From the NCBI GenBank assembly GCA_037074615.1, contig CM073569.1:6454001-6518000 (forward strand): DNA of 64,000 nt, in the 5' to 3' direction. The position numbers and the translations under genes are program-made. Shown one piece after another: positions 33,501-46,720 of the stretch (its first letter is position 1; each line of letters starts with the position of its first letter). The notes below the pieces were generated by a model that saw nothing but the letters and a program-made list of their open reading frames with translations, was not told the DNA's origin and searched no databases. The DNA is from Leucaena leucocephala. Taxonomy: Eukaryota; Streptophyta; Magnoliopsida; Fabales; Fabaceae.

Positions 33501-34933
33501 CAACCCACCTAAATTTTTATGTATAAAAAGAATCTTTCACAAATACCCTTATTAATTATATTGTAGAGAGATTATATAAGAAATAAATTAAAAGTAATTA
33601 AGATAGATTGATTTTAATTGGGGGATAATATTAAAAAGTAGTAATGATTGTTTACCATAATCAACTACTTTTAACTACTTTTTTTAATACTAATAAAAAA
33701 AGAAATGGCCTATATTAATGACGAGAGTGGTGATTTATTAAAATGTGATACTCTGGTAAGAAATTTTAATTTTTATATAAGATTCTTCATGAACTCTTAC
33801 AATTATTAAATGGTTGTATTTTAATTAACTTAAAATACCTTTTGTATAAATAAGTAGAAATAACTCTGGTCTAAAAATAATAATAAAATAGAAGATAATT
33901 TTTTTTACTGATGATGGTTGAGTGGAGTGAAAGAGATTTAATTATCTATTTGAAGCTTACAATACTTAAATCTCACCCAATAATATCATATCTAAAATAT
34001 ATGTGTAAAGAAAACATTGTTTTCTATTTTCTATTTGTGGAAAAATATATTAAATATCTAGGTGAATAATATGGATGTAAACTTCTTGCACATTTTTTTA
34101 AAAGAACAAAAGAGTAAGGAAAAGGAGGTGATTGTGCCCAATAATAACTCATTGAAATCTCCATGAAAGTGTTGATAATTGTTTAAAATAGCAATCTATA
34201 ATTATATATTGACTTTCTTTTTTTTTTAGCAAAACTTTAAGATTCATAACAAAAAAATTATATTTTTAAATTTCTCCATGTAACATAACCTCATTGAGTA
34301 TGTGCGTGTGAATGAGAAATTTTAGAGCTTTGGAATGAAAACAAATAATGTTAAAAGATTTTACTCTCAATTAACTTGTTTGGATAATCCCAAATCTAAT
34401 TTCACTAATATTATTTACTAAATAGTTATATTAAAATTACCATTGTTCCCACTTAAGCAATTGTCTTGTGTTCAAGTTATAGATATGCAGTCATGATAAT
34501 TATTTAAATATAACGATATTTTCTCTATTTTGGGCCTGTATTCTCATAAATTAGACTAGTTAGTTATTAGTAATACCGAATATTAGTAGTAAAATCCAAA
34601 TAGTGGAGAAGTAGTTTGGAAAGGGGAATTTAGCATACCTAACATTCTTTATTTTATGAATTATTTTGTTCTTTGTGTGTGTGTGTAGGTGCTGCCTAAT
34701 GCCTATGCTTTGAAAGTTCCCTTTTAATGCCAAATTTAAGATATGGGCATTTCATAATATATTATGTTATTTAATCAACATTGTTATTAACTATATATTT
34801 AAATAAATTTTCAACGTTCTCAATATATCAATTCATAGAATTTTCTTGCTATAGTTACTCATAGTTTACTCGCCCCAAATGAAAAGTGTTGGTGTTGGCA
34901 TGTTGCTAATTATATATATATATATATATATAA
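33501..34933. other. Gene-free AT-rich spacer
   Basis: Contains a (GT)n run near 34,674-34,687 and a (TA)n run at about 34,912-34,931. No gene recognised. Confidence 0.35.
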
Positions 34934-35194
34934 CCCACTATTCGTGGGTTTAACTGGCGAAGAGGTAAAATATACGATTATTTGGAGTGTGTTCGAACCC
35001 TGGGGAGTAGCATTTTATTGTGGTTCCAGTCATGGCTCTTGGGGAGACATCCTAGCTCCTAGATGCCTAATTTTACACCTGAGAGTAATAGATAGCTCGC
35101 CCTGCCCGACATTGGTATCGCCTAGGAGGGAAAAAAATTTCGCTCTACACTTAGATCGGGGTGAACTCAACCCCTTTCCAAGAATTCTTATACC
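34934..35194 (+). mobile_element. SINE family A, best-preserved copy
   Basis: AACTGGCGAAGAGG near 34,952 fits the A-box consensus and GTTCGAACCCTGG near 34,991 is a perfect B box, so the head is clearly tRNA-derived. The body carries GGTTCCAGTCATGGC, TTTTACACCTGAGAG and GATAGCTCGCCCTGCCCGA, shared with the other copies. It inserted into a TA microsatellite, so the duplication cannot be delimited. Open frames of 68 and 101 codons here are incidental. Confidence 0.75.
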
Positions 35195-37296
35195 AATATA
35201 TATATATGAGGGTCTATATCTTGTATATTTTATCAATGACTTTTATTAATTACTAGTACTTTTGTATTTTAAATTTCAATGTTCTTAAAATTTATTATTT
35301 TATGTTTTTCTATATTTGTTTTTTAAAATTTTGGGTTTGGTGAAGATGGAAAGGTAGCTTCATGCAAAAGATGGGAAGCACGTGAAAGACAATATAAAAG
35401 AAGGCTAAAATTAGTGTTTGATTGAGACTTTAGGAACAATGAAAGGGATTTAAGGTTATCATAGTAGAAAGATTTCAAAGTCAATTCTAAAAAAATTAAC
35501 CATGATAAAAAAAAGAATAAAATATTACTTTAAAAGTCTACCATAGTTAAATGAGAATTAACATGTAAATGCAACATTTATAAAACCCTACCAGGGTAGA
35601 ATATAGTTTATCATAGTAAAAAAAATAAATCTAATCAACTAAATATTTCAAATTCAAATATAGGTGAAATGTCTTTCAAATTCAAAATCCACTCAAAACT
35701 CCAAAAAGTTCAAGAACAAAGGATGAGAACCATGATAGGATCACTTACCTTGGTAGGCATAAGTTTAGATTCACTTCCTGTAAATTGAAATTGTAAATCC
35801 TAGCAGACAACATGAGCTCTCCTTTTATTTTTCTTCTCTTCTCATTTTTTGAGTTTCAAACGTCGTTATATATGGTAGAGCGTGTTGAGTTTCGGCCTAG
35901 AGCATTATGCCTTACACTCAATTAAATTTAGGCTAGCAACCTACAGGTGTTGATCTAAATACAAGAAATTTTAGCTATTTAAACACAATGTCTCAAATTT
36001 AAATATACGTGAATGTAGAAAACACGTTTAAAAAAATTACTATCAATAGGTTCGATAATGCTTAAATATGACCTAATTAGATCTAGTTATTTGCCCCTGA
36101 GTGATTTTTAATCTACTTTATCCTATTTTCTACCAATTAATTTTAATCCTAATCTTAATTCATTGCAACATTACATTCACCTATTCTAAATTCTCCAAAC
36201 AAAATTTAAGATGTTACATGAACACACCGGTTACTTTCAAAGTGCCCAGCAAAAGAGAATAGTGGCATTATTGAGCACAGAATTTTGATTATGAAATTGG
36301 AGAATATTAGTGTGTTCACACACGTAAAGTTAACAACAAATTGACAACACCTATATTTAAGATGATATATTCTCTCTTAGAAGATTCAAGAAATGTCTGA
36401 GATGCGCATTAGCATATTATTCTTCTGGTTTTTAATGTTAGAACTATTTAACTAAGTTAGATAAATTAGTTAATTATAACAAACGTGATATAATCTCTTT
36501 AAAATATATTTATATAATATTAAGTTATATATTAATTTAAAAGTTAAGTGAATTAATTTTAAAAAAATAATAAATATGAGATAAAGTAAATTAAGATAAC
36601 TCCTATATATAAGACTAGACAGTATGATATATTTCATACATAACATGCTACCAACAGCATAAATTAAAATTGGGGGAAACATAATATAACTGGTTAGTTA
36701 GTTTGTTTGTTTGTTTTTTGCCATATTAATATTTCTTAACTCTTAACTCATGGGGAATACAGGAAATAATAAGTAAAGTTTGTTTGTTGAAACATTTTCC
36801 AGTGTTCACCTAAAACATATTTACCCATCCCACTTCTCCATCTAAGCCACAATTTCACATTATTTACGAAAATTATTCTTGACTTAATTTTAATCAATAA
36901 AACCAAATCAAATATTTGACTATAATATAAAAATTAAATTGCTTATCCATGAATGTATTTTAACTTTCCATAACCTTGAGCCTTGGCCGTCTTAGAAAAA
37001 GTGAGAGGACTGTGCCTAAACTTGTTTAAAAATAATAAAAATGAATAGCAAAATACTTCAACCTCTTCTTTCCTTCCCACAAGACCATCCATATATATAT
37101 ATATATATATATATATCATGAACATATTCCCCTCAACTCAAAAGCCAAATCACATCACTTTTTATCATTGTTTTTTAAGATCACTTTTTATCATTTGAAA
37201 CCGCAAAACAGTCACATTGGCACCACATTTGGGGTAGCAAATTCAAAATAAGGAGCCACCAAGGGGGCAAAATGAAAAGGGCTATTTATAGAATAA
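35195..37296. other. Gene-free spacer
   Basis: No supported gene. An (AT)n tract lies at about 37,090-37,116. A few splice-like strings near 35,740 do not connect to a coding frame. Confidence 0.35.
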
Positions 37297-37416
37297 GGAC
37301 GCCAGCAACTTTGTGGTGCAGGGGCAAGCAGGCCGCCCTATAGTGGCATTTATCATGAGTTCGATCCGTGCTTGCAAGTTAGCGCACTTGTCAAATTGAA
37401 AAAAATAAAAAGAAAA
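37297..37416 (+). mobile_element. Short tRNA-derived SINE-like copy
   Basis: TTGTGGTGCAGGGGCAAG resembles an A box, GAGTTCGATCC is a B box, and the copy ends in an A-rich tail. AGAATAA flanks it (37,290-37,296 and 37,417-37,423). No second copy is in the window. Confidence 0.45.
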
Positions 37417-37423
37417 AGAATAA

Positions 37424-37888
37424 TGACAACATTGATCACTCCTTGAACAATCCAGTTACAAAAGACCAGCATCAACATGCTCAGCTTATAAACCCTAGAG
37501 CGAGGAGAGGGGTGATATTTGCTTCCAATCACAAAATGAATGTAGAGAAATACATCCAGAAAGAGGGCAACAAAAAAATTGTAAGGACCCCAATGTAGCT
37601 AACCTTACCTAGTAAGATAAAGCTTGTTGATGTTGTTGTACAGAATCCAGATATCATAATTAGGATAAGGCCTAACGTTCAACTTTCCATTCTCTCTATG
37701 GCCACACCCTCTATATTCATTTTTTGAATTTAAAGGATTCGGCTGTTCTTTTTTACATGTACTTCAGGTGATCTATACACCACTACCCTAGGACACCCTT
37801 CACTGTATTACAACAGTTTTTTAATTTTTAAAAAAAAATAACAGGGTTGATGAGCAAATTTAGAAACATGATAGGGATATGCAGGAGT
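37424..37888 (-). other. 3' flank of the oxygenase gene
   Basis: The region downstream of the ICU11/CP2-type stop codon presumably holds its 3' untranslated region. I could not pick a polyadenylation site. Confidence 0.35.
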
Positions 37889-40800
37889 TCAGGAGATGGA
37901 TTTAACTTCCCTCTTCAGTAATTCCTGGACAGTGATGGAACACCCTGAATTAGTTTCATGGCGGAGGAAGAAGATTACTGTAATGCTTTTCATTTTTGAT
38001 GAATTGAATATAATGTTACCTGTTTGGTGGCAGCAATTGAGAGGCGTTCTCTCTCCTTTTTCTTGCGTCTGCATTCTCCACACCAGCTAGAAAAATCTTT
38101 TAGATATTTCTTCATCTCTCTAAAAATGGAACTACAAGAACAAAGTGGTTGCACATTTGAGCAAACAGGTGTATATTTTTATGAAATGTTCATCATATAG
38201 GAACTCAGAGGACCAAAGGAGGGAAGGCTCTCATAGGAACCCAATAAAGAACGTCAATTCCTATAGTCCAAAAAAAAAAAAACAGTGACAGGCTAAAAAT
38301 TCCAAGGGACATGTGAAAAATTGATAATTCAGCAAGGCAACAAACAAGATTGTTTGCATCAAGGATTAACAAATTCAATGGAAATACCTTCTACACCATA
38401 TAATTAAATTGATTCGCTGCCCAGATGTTGTAGCCCGAGCACCATGCCGATGACGACCATTATGAAATACTGCGTGTCCAGGAACATGGCAATAATCGTA
38501 GATTTCCTACAAAGATTTCATCAGAGGGGGCCCTTGTTATGAGATTTATTATTAAAAGATTTGCTTGATATCGCATTATGTTATTATGCCACTCAACATT
38601 GAGTATGAATTATAATGAATTGACAGTCCCACAATCCAAAACAATTATTAATCAATTCATGTACTTGGGAAAAAAGGGAAAATCAGGATGAGCTTGGGAT
38701 TACCCTATTGCATATAACAAGCTCCCACATTACCACTATCATATATTTTAGTTTTATCCTGGTATCATCCCAAGTCCCAACTTTAATACAACTGAAAACC
38801 CATCTTTCATATCACCATTGTATCCTGAGAGAAAAGTCCTCAAATTTCTTTTGTTACCCCTCTTCAAACGTGGAATCACTGAACATTAGCTCTTAAACTT
38901 AAGGACATAGTTGATAAGTTGTTTCACTACATGAAAAACACCAGTCTCCTTTTCAACTTAGAAGACAGGATACACATCAGCACAATCAACGGGTAGTAAT
39001 TGCTATTATCCTACTTTAAAATGGAATTCGTGCACACAGCCGCACACAGAATCTTGTAACTAAATCAACAAGCCAAAAGAACTTTATCTATAACAGTAAG
39101 CGTACCTCTGGTTGGGTCTCTGTGTTCACATGTTCATCACAACGGACACCCCGAAAGAATAGTTCTCCACCTGAAAATTGTTTTCCCAAGCAAATATTCA
39201 GGGTGACTTCTGAATCATCCACATGGAAGCCTGCAAAAACAAAGCTCCTCAGATTTACGGCATGAGATTCAGATGCAAGAAGAAAAAACATGCTTAGCAT
39301 AGAACTAAATCACTAAAGGAAAAAAATCTTATCATAAGATTGTAACCTAGGCACAATATTCAACCTTCCTTCCAACAGCAGAAGAGATAAATTTAGATTT
39401 AAGGGCAGCTAAGCCTATTGCTTATATAAATTAAGTATCATAAAAGTCAGTAATTTTAGATTATTCAGGTCATATTATGGCAACAAAATAACTTGTCTAT
39501 TGATCAGTGTTTTGAGACAATCATGCTGAGTCTTCTATCAATGCATTTTATTTTTCTTTTGACTTGTTTTATTAAAAGAGAAAAACACAAATATACAAAA
39601 TTACAGGTATTTGAGTATTAGCTCAAATATGGAAATAGCATGAAGAGCGTCACCAAAAGAAAATCAATACGAAAACCAGAAAAAATAGCTCAAATCCTAA
39701 AGCGCTCTATAAGACATCCAAAAAATTAATTGCAATTGCAGATGCATTGCTATAGCAAAGTCACAAAAACTACAGAAATACATCTAAAATCCTACCAAGT
39801 TCGACATCCCTATGCATTCCATATTCCACAACAAAACCATGATGAGAGTCCAGCGAGGATCCACCAACTCTAGTGAAGAAAACTACATTAAGTTTTCAAA
39901 CAGAAAAGTGAGTTTGTGCCACAATAATAATTACTTTTCCAGTCACAAGTTACTACTGAAATCTCATGAAGAAAGATTTATGTCACCTCGAGCTAGTGGA
40001 ATAATGTAATCATTCATTAATTTGTCAAGCATGGTTTCCATGCCAAGATCATCAAGCACAGCACCATATTGGTTCATTGTGTTAGGCCGCATGATTCGGA
40101 ATTTGGTCTCATGGACCCATCTCTCAAAATGATCCACCTAAGGAATTAGAACCTGATAAGAAAACATAAAAAACTAATATATAAAACATAAAACCATATG
40201 TTTATGAAAAGGTCAGGAGAGAAAAGTAATACCTCTGATACCAACATGTCACAAAATTGAGGCTGAAGCATTTCAAATGTATAAATTCCTGCAGATGGCT
40301 CAGCTATTACACTTCTAAAACTCTCTTCTGTATTATCTCTAATTGCTTTGAGGAATGACGGTGTAAAAAAAATTTCTGCATGCATTGTATATATCTCCTT
40401 ATGCAGCGGCTACAAACAGAAGTGAACAATTGATAAGGACAACAATGATTGGTGCTTCTACACTACATGCAGAAAAGGAGACACGGGAATTGCTCTCCAG
40501 CTAGCGTTTACTGTTTTATCTTACACTATTTCCAAAATCAAATATAAACGTGTTCCAAATAAATGTTGCCTCCACTTCAACAAATAGAGAGAACTTATCC
40601 TGTGGATGTATCTCTCTCAATTTCGGATAAAAAAGCATGAAATGGAACAACTGAGACTGTCAATTAAAAAAATACTCAAAACTGAAAGTTTCCATTCATT
40701 AGAAAACTTACTGGATAATTCAATATGATCTTTTGCTTGTATTCCTTGTGCCTTTGAACCTGTTCAACCCAACAATTAAAACAAAAAAATTAATGACCAA

Positions 40801-41967
40801 ATCTGGGCCAAAGGCAAAGTATCATAAGAAGAGAAGGTTGTGTTCATCACATGCATCATACACGTCATACTATGCAAAACACCCATTCTGACCAAGGTAA
40901 AAACATAATAGGGTAGGTTTAATTTCTTTAGGTTAACAACTACATTATCTTAACAACAGGTTATTTTATTTTACCACTTGCCAGCTGGTAACATTTTCAG
41001 TCGGTTTTTGAAAGAACAAGTGTTAACTAAATCTTGAATTTATCCCTTCTGAGGATTGCTCTTTCCATGGTGTGACAAACAGGCACTCCTTATTGTCTGA
41101 AGGCAAACTTAGGTACAGTTAGACTGCCTATAAGAATTTTTGAGCTTCCATACAGTACATAATTATATATAGCAGATATATCATTTCTATAAAAGATACC
41201 ACCAAGAGCTTTCAAAAGACGAAGCAAATCCAGATTGAAAATCAGATAGCCATTAATCTCATAATATTAGTAGGCGTATCTAAAAACAAGAACGAGTTCG
41301 GCATGTTTCTTAATGCAAGACCAAGCGGATGCATGAATATCAATGCCACCTGTTGGGTATATGCATGCAAATTGGTTGCCATCTCAACCTATCAAACAGG
41401 ACAAAGACCACTACTTCCAATTCCACAGGCCTACGTCAATTCTCTTACAGGCTTACAAGTCCAGCAAAAACGCAACACTCTGCAATCAAGACTCAAGCAC
41501 CACATTTGCTTTTCCCACTAAAAGTTCATGCCCAAGAACCATAATGCTTCTGGGGTAGTATCAAATAGTCTTATAAAAATCAATAAAACAAGGCTTTCCG
41601 TGACATTCAGGGTATAGGTTCTTCCACTTCACTATCAAGGCAAAACATCAATACTCATACATACCCGAGCGCGTTCACTTTCTGGCAAATACCGGAATAG
41701 GATCTTCTTTATGTACTGGACCTTGGCCTCACGTGGTGCGCGCAGTATGTGAGGAGGCAAATACTGCTCGAGGGAGCTGAAGAGAAGAGGGCTGAATTCC
41801 AATTGTAGGTCATCATAACTCTCGGGCTGGTGATTGATTTTGGGACTCGCACAGAGCTTATGCGAATCAGATAGTGAGGGAAAACTAGGGTTTACAAAGT
41901 TATCTAACTTGCCATCACTGGTAGCGCGAGGTTGGTTTCTTCGATCCCAGGAACCATTTTGAGACAT
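37889..41967 (-). CDS. ICU11/CP2: ICU11/CP2-type 2-oxoglutarate and Fe(II)-dependent oxygenase, nine exons
   Basis: Exons on the minus strand: 41,967-41,665; 40,759-40,712; 40,409-40,233; 40,137-39,987; 39,882-39,796; 39,230-39,106; 38,506-38,388; 38,131-38,020; 37,924-37,889. All introns are GT-AG and the 1,158 bp chain without a stop into 385 residues. The catalytic double-stranded beta-helix has the iron ligands H258 and D260 (FHVDDSE) and, most likely, H318 (GRHRHGAR), with R328 placed to bind 2-oxoglutarate. A cysteine-containing tail follows (SSWCGEC, then a basic helix). The order and sequence match the plant family of INCURVATA11 and CUPULIFORMIS2, which in Arabidopsis are nuclear, associate with Polycomb repressive complex 2 and help silence developmental genes. 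The domain is seen directly; the chromatin role is family knowledge. The N-terminal 100 residues are low-complexity and less conserved. Paralogue assignment is not possible by eye. Confidence 0.9.
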
Positions 41968-42674
41968 GGTTTTCTGAAAGAAGCTGAGAAATGATGACCT
42001 GGGGGGGAGAGAGAAAGGCTATGGGAACATTAAAAGGGAAACAGATTGAATCTTTGAAGACGAAGGAAGATAAAATTGGAAGAGATGAGTTAGGCTCAAG
42101 GCTTTGTCTTAGCTAGGGTTGAAGTTACAGGTTCTGGTTCATCATGTGGATTTCGTTGGAGCGGAGGTGGCGTTCCACAGGGGAAGAGAGAGGGAGTCCA
42201 ATTGGACAAAGGGTGGAACCCGTTTGCTGACACGGTGGGCTCCTTCACACGTGGAAGATCTTTATGCTATAATGACAACGTGGGAGATTTCAGTTTTTTT
42301 TTGTTTTGGTCAAAATAATACTCGCAGTTTTGTCAGTTAGTTGACTTTTTTTATAAATTTAAAAATTTAAATAAATTAATTATAATTAATATAAATTTAT
42401 TATGAAATTATCATTATTAATTAATTTATTTAATTTACTTAAAAAAATTAATAAATTTTTATATTAAGAATGAAACGTAGTAATAGGTTCAGATTAAACT
42501 TTGAAGTTGAACCAAGATTTATTGTGTTTGATACAAGGTTTTTAGAAAAAAATTAAAGCCACTTATTACTCTAACCAGCAGTTCGTTAGTAATCACTGTA
42601 ATTGTTAGGTGAAGGCGCAACAGCACCCAATCACATGCCCATTTTGACTTCGCGTGCGTACCCGACGTCAAATG
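41968..42674 (-). promoter_or_regulatory. Upstream region of the oxygenase gene
   Basis: On the minus strand, a CT-rich leader (CTTTCTCTCTCCCCCCC) lies directly before the ATG. Farther upstream a less AT-rich block (42,120-42,290) holds CCACGTGTGAAGG-like sequence. No TATA box is convincing. A 73-codon frame on the plus strand is incidental. Confidence 0.35.
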
Positions 42675-42688
42675 TTTTGTTCCTTCAA

Positions 42689-42869
42689 TTAACAGAGATA
42701 ACTCAGAGTGATAGATGACGTTTCCATCAAATCTCGAGTTTAAATTTTGATATATACAAAATATTTTTGTTAAAAAATTTATCTATCATAGCTAAGTATG
42801 CCACGCGGATCAGATCTAGATATAGTCGGAATAAAATTTCGGTAAATCAGATGGGCAACAAAAAAAATA
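42689..42869 (+). mobile_element. SINE family B copy 3 (181 bp)
   Basis: It aligns with copies 1 and 2 through AGTGATAGATGACG, AATCTCGAGTTTAAATTTTG, CACGCGGATCAGATCTAGA and TCGGTAAATCAGATGGGCA. A perfect 14-bp target duplication TTTTGTTCCTTCAA flanks it (42,675-42,688 and 42,870-42,883). Confidence 0.75.
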
Positions 42870-42883
42870 TTTTGTTCCTTCAA

Positions 42884-43973
42884 ATTTCACAATATTATTT
42901 AACTATGTGCCACTCTTTTTTTTATAAAAATCAAGTGATATTATTTAATTTATAAATTAAAAATTAATCTTTTTAAGGCATAAAAATTATTAAAATAAAT
43001 TTTATCTCTCCGAACAAATTTTTTTTTATATGCACAACTTAGTTTGAACTCAAAATTTTATGTTTAAAAAATTTAACCATCTACCAACTATACCAAACTT
43101 TGTTAATTATACTATTTATATGATCCTTATTATGTCAACCAAGCCACTTTTAATCCTTATTAATGTCCTATCTCTAATGTTCTCTCAATTATCATAACTT
43201 AATTTTTTTTCTTTTTTTTATATATCATTATATTCTATATAAAATGAGGATATTTTGATATTTTATAAGCAAAAAGTTGTGCAATTTTAAAATTTTATGA
43301 TTTTTTTTAAAAAAAACTCTAAAATTACGTAATTTTGATTTATTTTATTTAAAAGAACATAAAAATTAAAACTGTACCTTTTTTTAGCTACACATATATA
43401 TCTTTATATTGAAGATAATCAATCATATTTAAGGTACTATCAAGAGCTAAATATGGATGCATCTCTCAACGAAAATTTAAATTTTAGTTTATTACATTGT
43501 AAGGGACTAACCTTTTTCGCTAAATTCAACCTCTGTTAGCAAAACTATAATATTTTTTGCCCATGAGATATCAAAATATTACTCATTTTATGTAGAATAT
43601 AATGATCCATACAAAAAATATTTGGAAGGTTGAGACACTAGAGGCCCATTGCATGTATAAGTCAAAGAAATAAGTTTTTTTTATTTATAGTCACATTATT
43701 AAATTTTTGATATGATTATATTTAACATTCATCTTATATTGTGTAAATTATTTTTTAAAAGTATATATCCAAGTTCAAATTCCAAAAGTGAATTTATTAG
43801 AATTAGTGAAAATTTGTTATGTTCTAAGTCTTGGAAGAGATTAGGCCATTGTCTAAATAAAAAAAAAAGCATACATATATATATTAAGTATGAGTAAAAT
43901 GAGAAAATTGTTAAATTCTAAGGTAGAGTTAATAAAATTTATAATTTATCTTAATTTATCTTCTGTATGTATG
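42884..43973. other. AT-rich intergenic stretch
   Basis: No gene, RNA or bounded repeat recognised. Confidence 0.3.
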
Positions 43974-44032
43974 AAATCTGTTAGATTCTAATATTTTGAT
44001 GATAATAAATAATTTTCAAAAAACTGTATTAA

Positions 44033-44538
44033 GTGTGTGTTTGGGTATGTGGTTTGAGAGTTGATTTTAGGCAAAATCTCGATTTGGAAAAATTTTATAC
44101 AAACAGTCATTTTTGTTCAAAATATCAGTTTGGGCCAAACCATGGTTTCAGAAAAACTGGTCAGAATAGATTTTGGAATAATAAAATAACTTATAGACTA
44201 TCCAATTATTATTTTATCCTTACTTTTTCTTACACTATCTCTCCTCTCTCTTCTATCTTTTCCACTATCTTTTATCTTTCCTCTCTACCTTCTCTCCTCT
44301 TTCCTCTCTATCATCTCTCCTCTCCACCCACTCTCATCTCTTCTCTATTCCTCACCCTCTCTCCTCTCTCATCCTTTTAATAAAATCATATATTTTTTAG
44401 TAATTTACCTTCTCAAAAAGTCATTTTGAAAATAACTATCCAAACACTTATTTTTTTAAAATCTATTCTCCCCAAAATCTATTCTCCAGAATCTATCATT
44501 CTCAGAATCTATTCTCAAAAGCTAATCCAAACGGGCCC
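44033..44538 (+). mobile_element. TGTTTGG-family MITE nested in the solo LTR (506 bp)
   Basis: The termini are GTGTGTGTTTGG and CCAAACGGGCCC, flanked exactly by TAA (44,030-44,032 and 44,539-44,541). The internal order (GAGAGTTGATTTTAGGCAAAA, CT-rich tract, AATCTATTCTCC repeats) matches the family. The 115-codon open frame across it is incidental. Confidence 0.8.
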
Positions 44539-44559
44539 TAAGTAAACTTATTTTTCTAT

Positions 44560-46025
44560 AAGCTTATTGATAAGTATATTGAGTGATAAGCTCTTCGATA
44601 AATAAAAAAAATTGATTAAAAAATAAGATTTGTGAAAGGCATTTTTTGAAGCCTTATTTGATAAGGATATTTATCAATAAAGATTTCGATATATAAATTT
44701 AAACTTAGCTTATAAAAACTAAAAAGTATGAGTCAGTATTTTAGAACTGAAACTTTTCGATGATTTATTAAATAAGGATATTTATCGAAAAAGTTTTTGA
44801 TAAATATACCAACAGACTCAGTTTGTAAAACTATTTTTAAAAGGAACTTATTGAAGTATTAATCGATAACGGTATTTATCGATAAAGATTTCGATAAAGT
44901 CATTTATCATAAAATTTTCTTAACATGTTTTTATCAATAAAGACTTCGATAAATGAAATTAATCATTTAGTTTCTCTCTGATTTCAAAATAACTATCGAT
45001 GAGGCATTTATCGATAATGTATTTCATAAATATAGATATTTTAACTATAAGTTTTTTTTAAGCCTCATTTATCGGAGTATTGATCAATAAGGTAGTTTAT
45101 CGAAAAATAATTCAATAAATAAAGAAAATTTTTGTTTTATCAAAAGTACCTAATTGATAAATGATTTGTGAAAATTTGGGTTACAAATTTTATAAAATTA
45201 AAATTGAAGAAAGTTTTTAAAGTCTGTTTATTATTCTTCTAGAATTTATCGAAAAACTATTCGATAAATGAAAACAAATTATGATGAAAACTATTTCAAA
45301 CTTTATTTGTCGAAGTATTAATCGATAAAGATATTTATCGATAAAAACTTCAATAAAGATATAAGCAGAAAACTTAATTTTTGAAATTTTGTAAAGTCTG
45401 TTTACATTTATTAAAGCATTTATCGATAAACACTTCGATAAGCCTATTTATTAAAGAACACTTTGATAAATTGGCTATTGTTATAAAAATGATATTTTTC
45501 AAAAACCTATTCAAATATGATATTTATCGAAATCATTTTTGATAAGATCTCACTTCAATAAACACTTCAACAAATAAAAAAAAATCATTTTCTAAATTTG
45601 TTAAAGATTCAACGAATGATCTTTTAAAAAATGATATTAATAATCTTATGACTTGCTTTGCTTTGATAAATGATCTTATGAAATATTGTTTCTAAATATA
45701 TTACATGGTTTGAGAAAAGATTAAACATTAAAGAAAGTTTAAAAGTATGTTCTTCAGGGATTTATCGATAAGCCTATTTATCAAAGAACACTTCGATAAA
45801 TTGGCTATTATAAAATATTTTGAATGAAATTTGAATTATCGATAAGCCCGAATGACTGTTATAAAAAGAATATTTTTTGAAAAGCTATTCGATAAAAATA
45901 GTTATCGAAGTTCTATTCGATAAGATCTAAAACTATTTCAAAACGATATGTTTGATATTTATCGAAATCCTTTTCGATAAGATATCTTTTCGATAAACAC
46001 TTCGATAAATTAAACTAATCTTTTA
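44560..46025 (+). repeat. Dense array of degenerate TTATCGATAA/TTCGATAA strings
   Basis: At least 25 occurrences of (T)TATCGA(T)AA or TTCGATAA, irregularly spaced some 20-80 bp apart, occupy this part of the LTR, with linking phrases such as ATTTATCGATAAAGA and CACTTCGATAA recurring. The period is not fixed, so it is not a simple satellite. Confidence 0.75.
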
Positions 46026-46720
46026 AAATATTTTTAAACCAGACTTTGACAGAATTTGATGTTTCAATCTATATTAATATGAATTCATTATTGTATGCTT
46101 AACCTCTTCATATATATTTCATAAAACATATTTTCATATCATTTTCAGGCCAAGAGAAGATCAAATGCAGACGTCCACCAAAAAGTAAAATCTATCAGAA
46201 TACACGCGTCAACAACCAAATGCTATATTCTTCAATGGTTACTTCAATGGCTATCTAACGAATTTACGAAGAACAAAACTATAAAAGAAGCCGGATAGTA
46301 AAGCTGAAGAAAAGAAGGAAGAGAGATGCTCAACAATGCACTATGATTATAACAATCTGATCATTGATATAATAATTATAACTCTGTTTCATTCTGTTTT
46401 CTCATTCTTCGAACATAATATGTATTATCCTTTGAGAGAGAGGAACTTAGAGAGTATGTAAATCTTTATTCATTTTTTTGAGATACTCAAAGAGTGGTTC
46501 TCTTGAGTGGATTATCATCTTACGGATTGTAAAGGAGAGTGAGAGAAAATCTCACGGTTGATATACTAAAATGTCAAGAGCTCATGAATTTTGGAGGATA
46601 GTGGAATACTCAGAGGAACTTTGAAGACTGGACGTATAAACAGTTGGGTTGAACCAATATAAATTATTTTTGTACAATATCTCATCATCTTCTTTCATTT
46701 GTGATATTTTCCTCTACTTA

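Noticed and set aside
37889..38083. Apparent frameshift in the penultimate oxygenase exon, suggested by a 64-codon frame in another phase
   Set aside because: Careful reading of the GGAGAGAGAACGCC stretch shows that the exon continues in the correct phase into the conserved tail; the frame in question is spurious.
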